From an uncultured Desulfovibrio sp. (GTDB lineage: Bacteria > Desulfobacterota > Desulfovibrionia > Desulfovibrionales > Desulfovibrionaceae), in the NCBI RefSeq assembly GCF_949282365.1, contig NZ_CASDOY010000070.1, positions 1 through 6,801 of the forward strand: a stretch of DNA of 6,801 bases, read 5' to 3'. Position numbers and translations under genes: made by a program. Below are positions 5,100-6,801 of the stretch, piece by piece (position 1 is the first letter of the stretch; each line of letters starts with the position of its first letter). Under the pieces are notes generated by a model. The model worked only from the letters and a program-made list of their open reading frames with translations, was not told the DNA's origin and did no database searches.

Positions 5100-5124
5100 A
5101 CGGCCCCTGCGGGCCGCAGGCCGT
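5100..5124 (-). other. Stem-loop in the thiC 3' untranslated region
   Basis: ACGGCC (5100-5105) pairs with GGCCGT (5119-5124). An inner stem pairs 5108-5111 with 5115-5118, with two bulged C. No T-run follows on either strand. It may stabilise the thiC message against 3' decay; this is inference. Confidence 0.35.
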
Positions 5125-5187
5125 GCCCGCTGGATGGGAGACCGCGCAGGCACCGGCAGCGGCGCAAGGCGCTCCCCGCCCCGGCTT

Positions 5188-6477
5188 TTACTGATCTTTT
5201 TTCTGGTCCTTGAGCATCTTCACGGCGCAGAACTTGCCGCACATGGCGCAGACATCCTCATGCTTGTGCTGCTCGCGGCGCTTGTCCAGCTGCTGCGGAT
5301 CCAGGGCGGCCTGGCGCATCAGGTCCCAGTCCAGGGCCTTGCGTCCGGCGTTCATGGTGGCTTCGCGGCGCACGGCGCGCTCGCGTCCCAGGGCCACCTC
5401 GCCCACATGGGCGGCCACGCGCGAGGCCATGACGCCGGCGCGCACGTCTTCCTCGTTGGGCAGGGTCAGGTGTTCGGCCGGGGTCAGGTAGCAGAGGAAG
5501 TCCACCCCGGCTTCCACGCCCAGCGCGCCGCCGACGGCTCCGGCGATGTGGTCGTAACCCGGGGCGCTGTCGCAGCACAGGGGCCCGAGGACGTAGAGGG
5601 GCGCGTTGTTGGTCAGGCGCTTGATGCCCTGGATCTGGCTGCGGACCAGATGCATGGGCACATGGCCGGGGCCTTCGATCATGCACTGCACGCCCTGTTC
5701 CAGAGCGTATCCGGCCAGGCGCCCCAGGGTGATGACTTCTTCCCACTGGGCGGCGTCACCGGCATCCACGCCCGCACCGGGACGCAGGCCGTCGCCCAGG
5801 GACAGGGTGACGTTGAACTGGCGGCAGACGTCGATGAGGCGGTCGAAATATTCCAGCAGGGGGTTCTCGCGGCCGTTTTCCAGCATCCAGCGGGCCAGCA
5901 TGGAGCCGCCGCGCGAGACCACGCCCATGACGCGGTCTTCCTTGACGGCCATTTCCGCGCCGCGCCTGGTCAGGCCGCAGTGCACGGTCATGAAGTCCAC
6001 GCCCTGGCGGGCCTGCTTCTCGATCTCGGCAAAGAGGTCGTCGGGCCGCATGCTGGCGATGTCGCGGTTATTGTCCAGGATCTGCTGGCCCACGGAATAC
6101 ATGGGCACCGTGCCCAGCGGGCGGGGGCAGGCGGCCAGCATGCCGGTGCGGATGGCGTCCAGATCACCGGCGATGGAAAGGTCCATGACCGTGTCGGCCC
6201 CGGCTTCCAGGGCGGCGGCCAGCTTGCGTTTTTCGGTATGCAGACAGTTGCACAGCGGCGAGGTGCCGATATTGGCGTTGACCTTGATGCGCGCGGGCTG
6301 GCCCACGACGATGGGCGCCAGGCCCGCATGGGCCGGGTTGCCCAGCAGGACCATGCTGCCGGCTTCGATGGCGCTGGTGACGGTTTCGGGGGCCAGGCCC
6401 TCTTCCTGGGCAAGGGCGGCCAGATGCTGGTCCAGAAGGCCGCGCAGGGCGGCATTGCGGGAGAGGATGGAAGGCAT
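5188..6477 (-). CDS. thiC: Phosphomethylpyrimidine synthase ThiC
   Basis: This 429-residue enzyme converts aminoimidazole ribotide to hydroxymethylpyrimidine phosphate, the pyrimidine half of thiamine, by radical SAM chemistry in the cytoplasm. Conserved blocks are KVNANIGTS (65-73), DFMTVHCG (161-168), VSRGGSMLA (187-195), LSLGDGLRPG (225-234), EGPGHVPMH (268-276), APGYDHIA (305-312) and TPAEHLTLP (332-340). The C-terminal cluster cysteines are Cys410, Cys413 and Cys417, spaced CX2CX3C rather than the CX2CX4C of long ThiC proteins. It is the short form, lacking the N-terminal domain of the enteric enzyme. I chose the ATG at 6477, with AAGGA 9-10 nt upstream; an upstream GTG at 6522 lies inside the leader terminator and is unlikely. 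The TPP riboswitch argues for ThiC rather than the related 5-hydroxybenzimidazole synthase BzaF. Confidence 0.94.
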   Translation of the reverse strand: MPSILSRNAALRGLLDQHLAALAQEEGLAPETVTSAIEAGSMVLLGNPAHAGLAPIVVGQPARIKVNANIGTSPLCNCLHTEKRKLAAALEAGADTVMDLSIAGDLDAIRTGMLAACPRPLGTVPMYSVGQQILDNNRDIASMRPDDLFAEIEKQARQGVDFMTVHCGLTRRGAEMAVKEDRVMGVVSRGGSMLARWMLENGRENPLLEYFDRLIDVCRQFNVTLSLGDGLRPGAGVDAGDAAQWEEVITLGRLAGYALEQGVQCMIEGPGHVPMHLVRSQIQGIKRLTNNAPLYVLGPLCCDSAPGYDHIAGAVGGALGVEAGVDFLCYLTPAEHLTLPNEEDVRAGVMASRVAAHVGEVALGRERAVRREATMNAGRKALDWDLMRQAALDPQQLDKRREQHKHEDVCAMCGKFCAVKMLKDQKKDQ

Positions 6478-6510
6478 GGGTTTGCATCCTTGGGTTGGGA
6501 CGCAGGGCGC

Positions 6511-6544
6511 AAAAAAAGCCACGACCTGTTTTCGCGGGTGCGGC
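6511..6544 (-). terminator. Riboswitch expression-platform terminator
   Basis: On the minus strand GCCGCACC (6544-6537) pairs with GGTCGTGGC (6526-6518), with one G-T pair and one bulged C, and seven T follow (6517-6511). It begins on the last base of the aptamer P1 stem and ends 33 nt before the thiC start. It should stop transcription when TPP is bound. The competing antiterminator is not obvious. Confidence 0.75.
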
Positions 6545-6644
6545 TCAGCTTCCCTACGGCAGTGCGAACTGCGTCAGGTTCACAGGGTCTGGGACTATCC
6601 CACTCTCAGCCGTGCAACTGCCGTCCACGGCTCCCCTAGCTGAG
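6544..6644 (-). promoter_or_regulatory. TPP riboswitch (thi box) controlling thiC
   Basis: All core TPP-aptamer elements occur in order on the minus strand. P1 is a perfect 7-bp helix (CTCAGCT at 6644-6638 with AGCTGAG at 6550-6544). The pyrimidine-sensing CTGAGA is at 6609-6604, TGAACCTGA at 6582-6574 and GTAGGGA at 6557-6551. The pattern fits the family consensus closely. Bound TPP should favour the adjacent terminator and lower thiC expression. Confidence 0.95.
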
Positions 6645-6647
6645 GGC

Positions 6648-6676
6648 ACTGTAGCGGGCTTTGCTGCCGCTGTAAA
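6648..6676 (-). promoter_or_regulatory. thiC promoter, sigma-70 type
   Basis: On the minus strand TTTACA (6676-6671, 5 of 6 to TTGACA) and TACAGT (6653-6648, 4 of 6 to TATAAT) are separated by exactly 17 bp. Transcription would begin near 6642-6640, at or just inside the 5' arm of riboswitch helix P1. The aptamer would therefore form at the very 5' end of the transcript. Confidence 0.65.
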
Positions 6677-6801
6677 GCCGCCCGGCGGCATGACGCGGCC
6701 CGGCGGGTGCTGTCCGGTCGGGCGCGGCCTTTCTGCCTGCCGTGGCGCGGCGTCGCCGGGCGGTCTCTCCCCGCCGGCCGTCTGGCCCTGCGCTATTGCG
6801 G
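6677..6801. other. Right edge, no feature recognised
   Basis: This is very GC-rich sequence with several short self-complementary CCGG/GGCGG-type runs, including GCCCGGCGG-like repeats near 6679-6710. No open frame, RNA gene or promoter could be supported. It probably separates thiC from the next gene outside the window. Confidence 0.4.

Noticed and set aside
5188..6477. Reading the thiC-like gene as BzaF (5-hydroxybenzimidazole synthase)
   Set aside because: The family is close, but the gene has a complete TPP riboswitch and no cobamide genes beside it. ThiC is the simpler call.
4960..6639. A 559-codon open frame on the plus strand opposite thiC
   Set aside because: It is the antisense shadow of thiC. 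It runs through two terminators and the riboswitch and its translation is low-complexity.

Overview
The window looks like chromosomal DNA from a GC-rich anaerobe. A Desulfovibrio-type sulfate reducer (Desulfovibrionaceae) is the best guess. Three things point there: the gene set and order nikK-nikM-nikL-nikQ-nikO, a NikR-like operator of the form I recall for Desulfovibrio (GTGTTAC, 13-14 bp spacer, GTAACAC), and a short ThiC of about 430 residues. This is an inference from gene content and motifs; no database search was possible.

Layout. Positions 1-690 have no convincing gene but are rich in GC-rich hairpins, including a possible multibranched structure at 574-662. A probable promoter and NikR operator (675-722) and a short leader hairpin (715-748) precede a five-gene plus-strand operon at 775-4570. 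In order, the products are a periplasmic DUF4198 protein (NikK), the membrane metal-binding component (NikM), a membrane-anchored periplasmic protein (NikL), the EcfT-type transmembrane protein (NikQ) and the ATPase (NikO). The last four genes overlap or nearly touch, so they are probably translated together. Positions 4571-5187 separate two convergent transcription units. This stretch holds a hairpin terminator flanked by an 8-bp direct repeat (4633-4688), a 12-bp palindrome, a second plus-strand terminator (4945-4981) and the minus-strand terminator of thiC (5021-5050). On the minus strand, thiC (6477-5188) is preceded by a complete TPP riboswitch (6644-6544), a transcription terminator as expression platform (6544-6511) and a good sigma-70-type promoter (6676-6648). 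Nothing is recognised from 6677 to the end.

How the parts work together. The operon encodes an energy-coupling-factor-like nickel (or cobalt) importer. NikM binds the ion, NikQ couples it to the ATPase NikO, and NikK and NikL take the place of the usual small NikN/CbiN subunit. The operator argues for nickel, which such organisms need for [NiFe] hydrogenases. ThiC makes the thiamine pyrimidine and is controlled by TPP. The two units share no obvious function. The most interesting points are the histidine expected at or next to the extracytoplasmic N-terminus of NikK, NikM and NikL, the histidine-rich tail of NikO, the cluster of NikR-like half-sites, and the hairpin with flanking duplication behind nikO.
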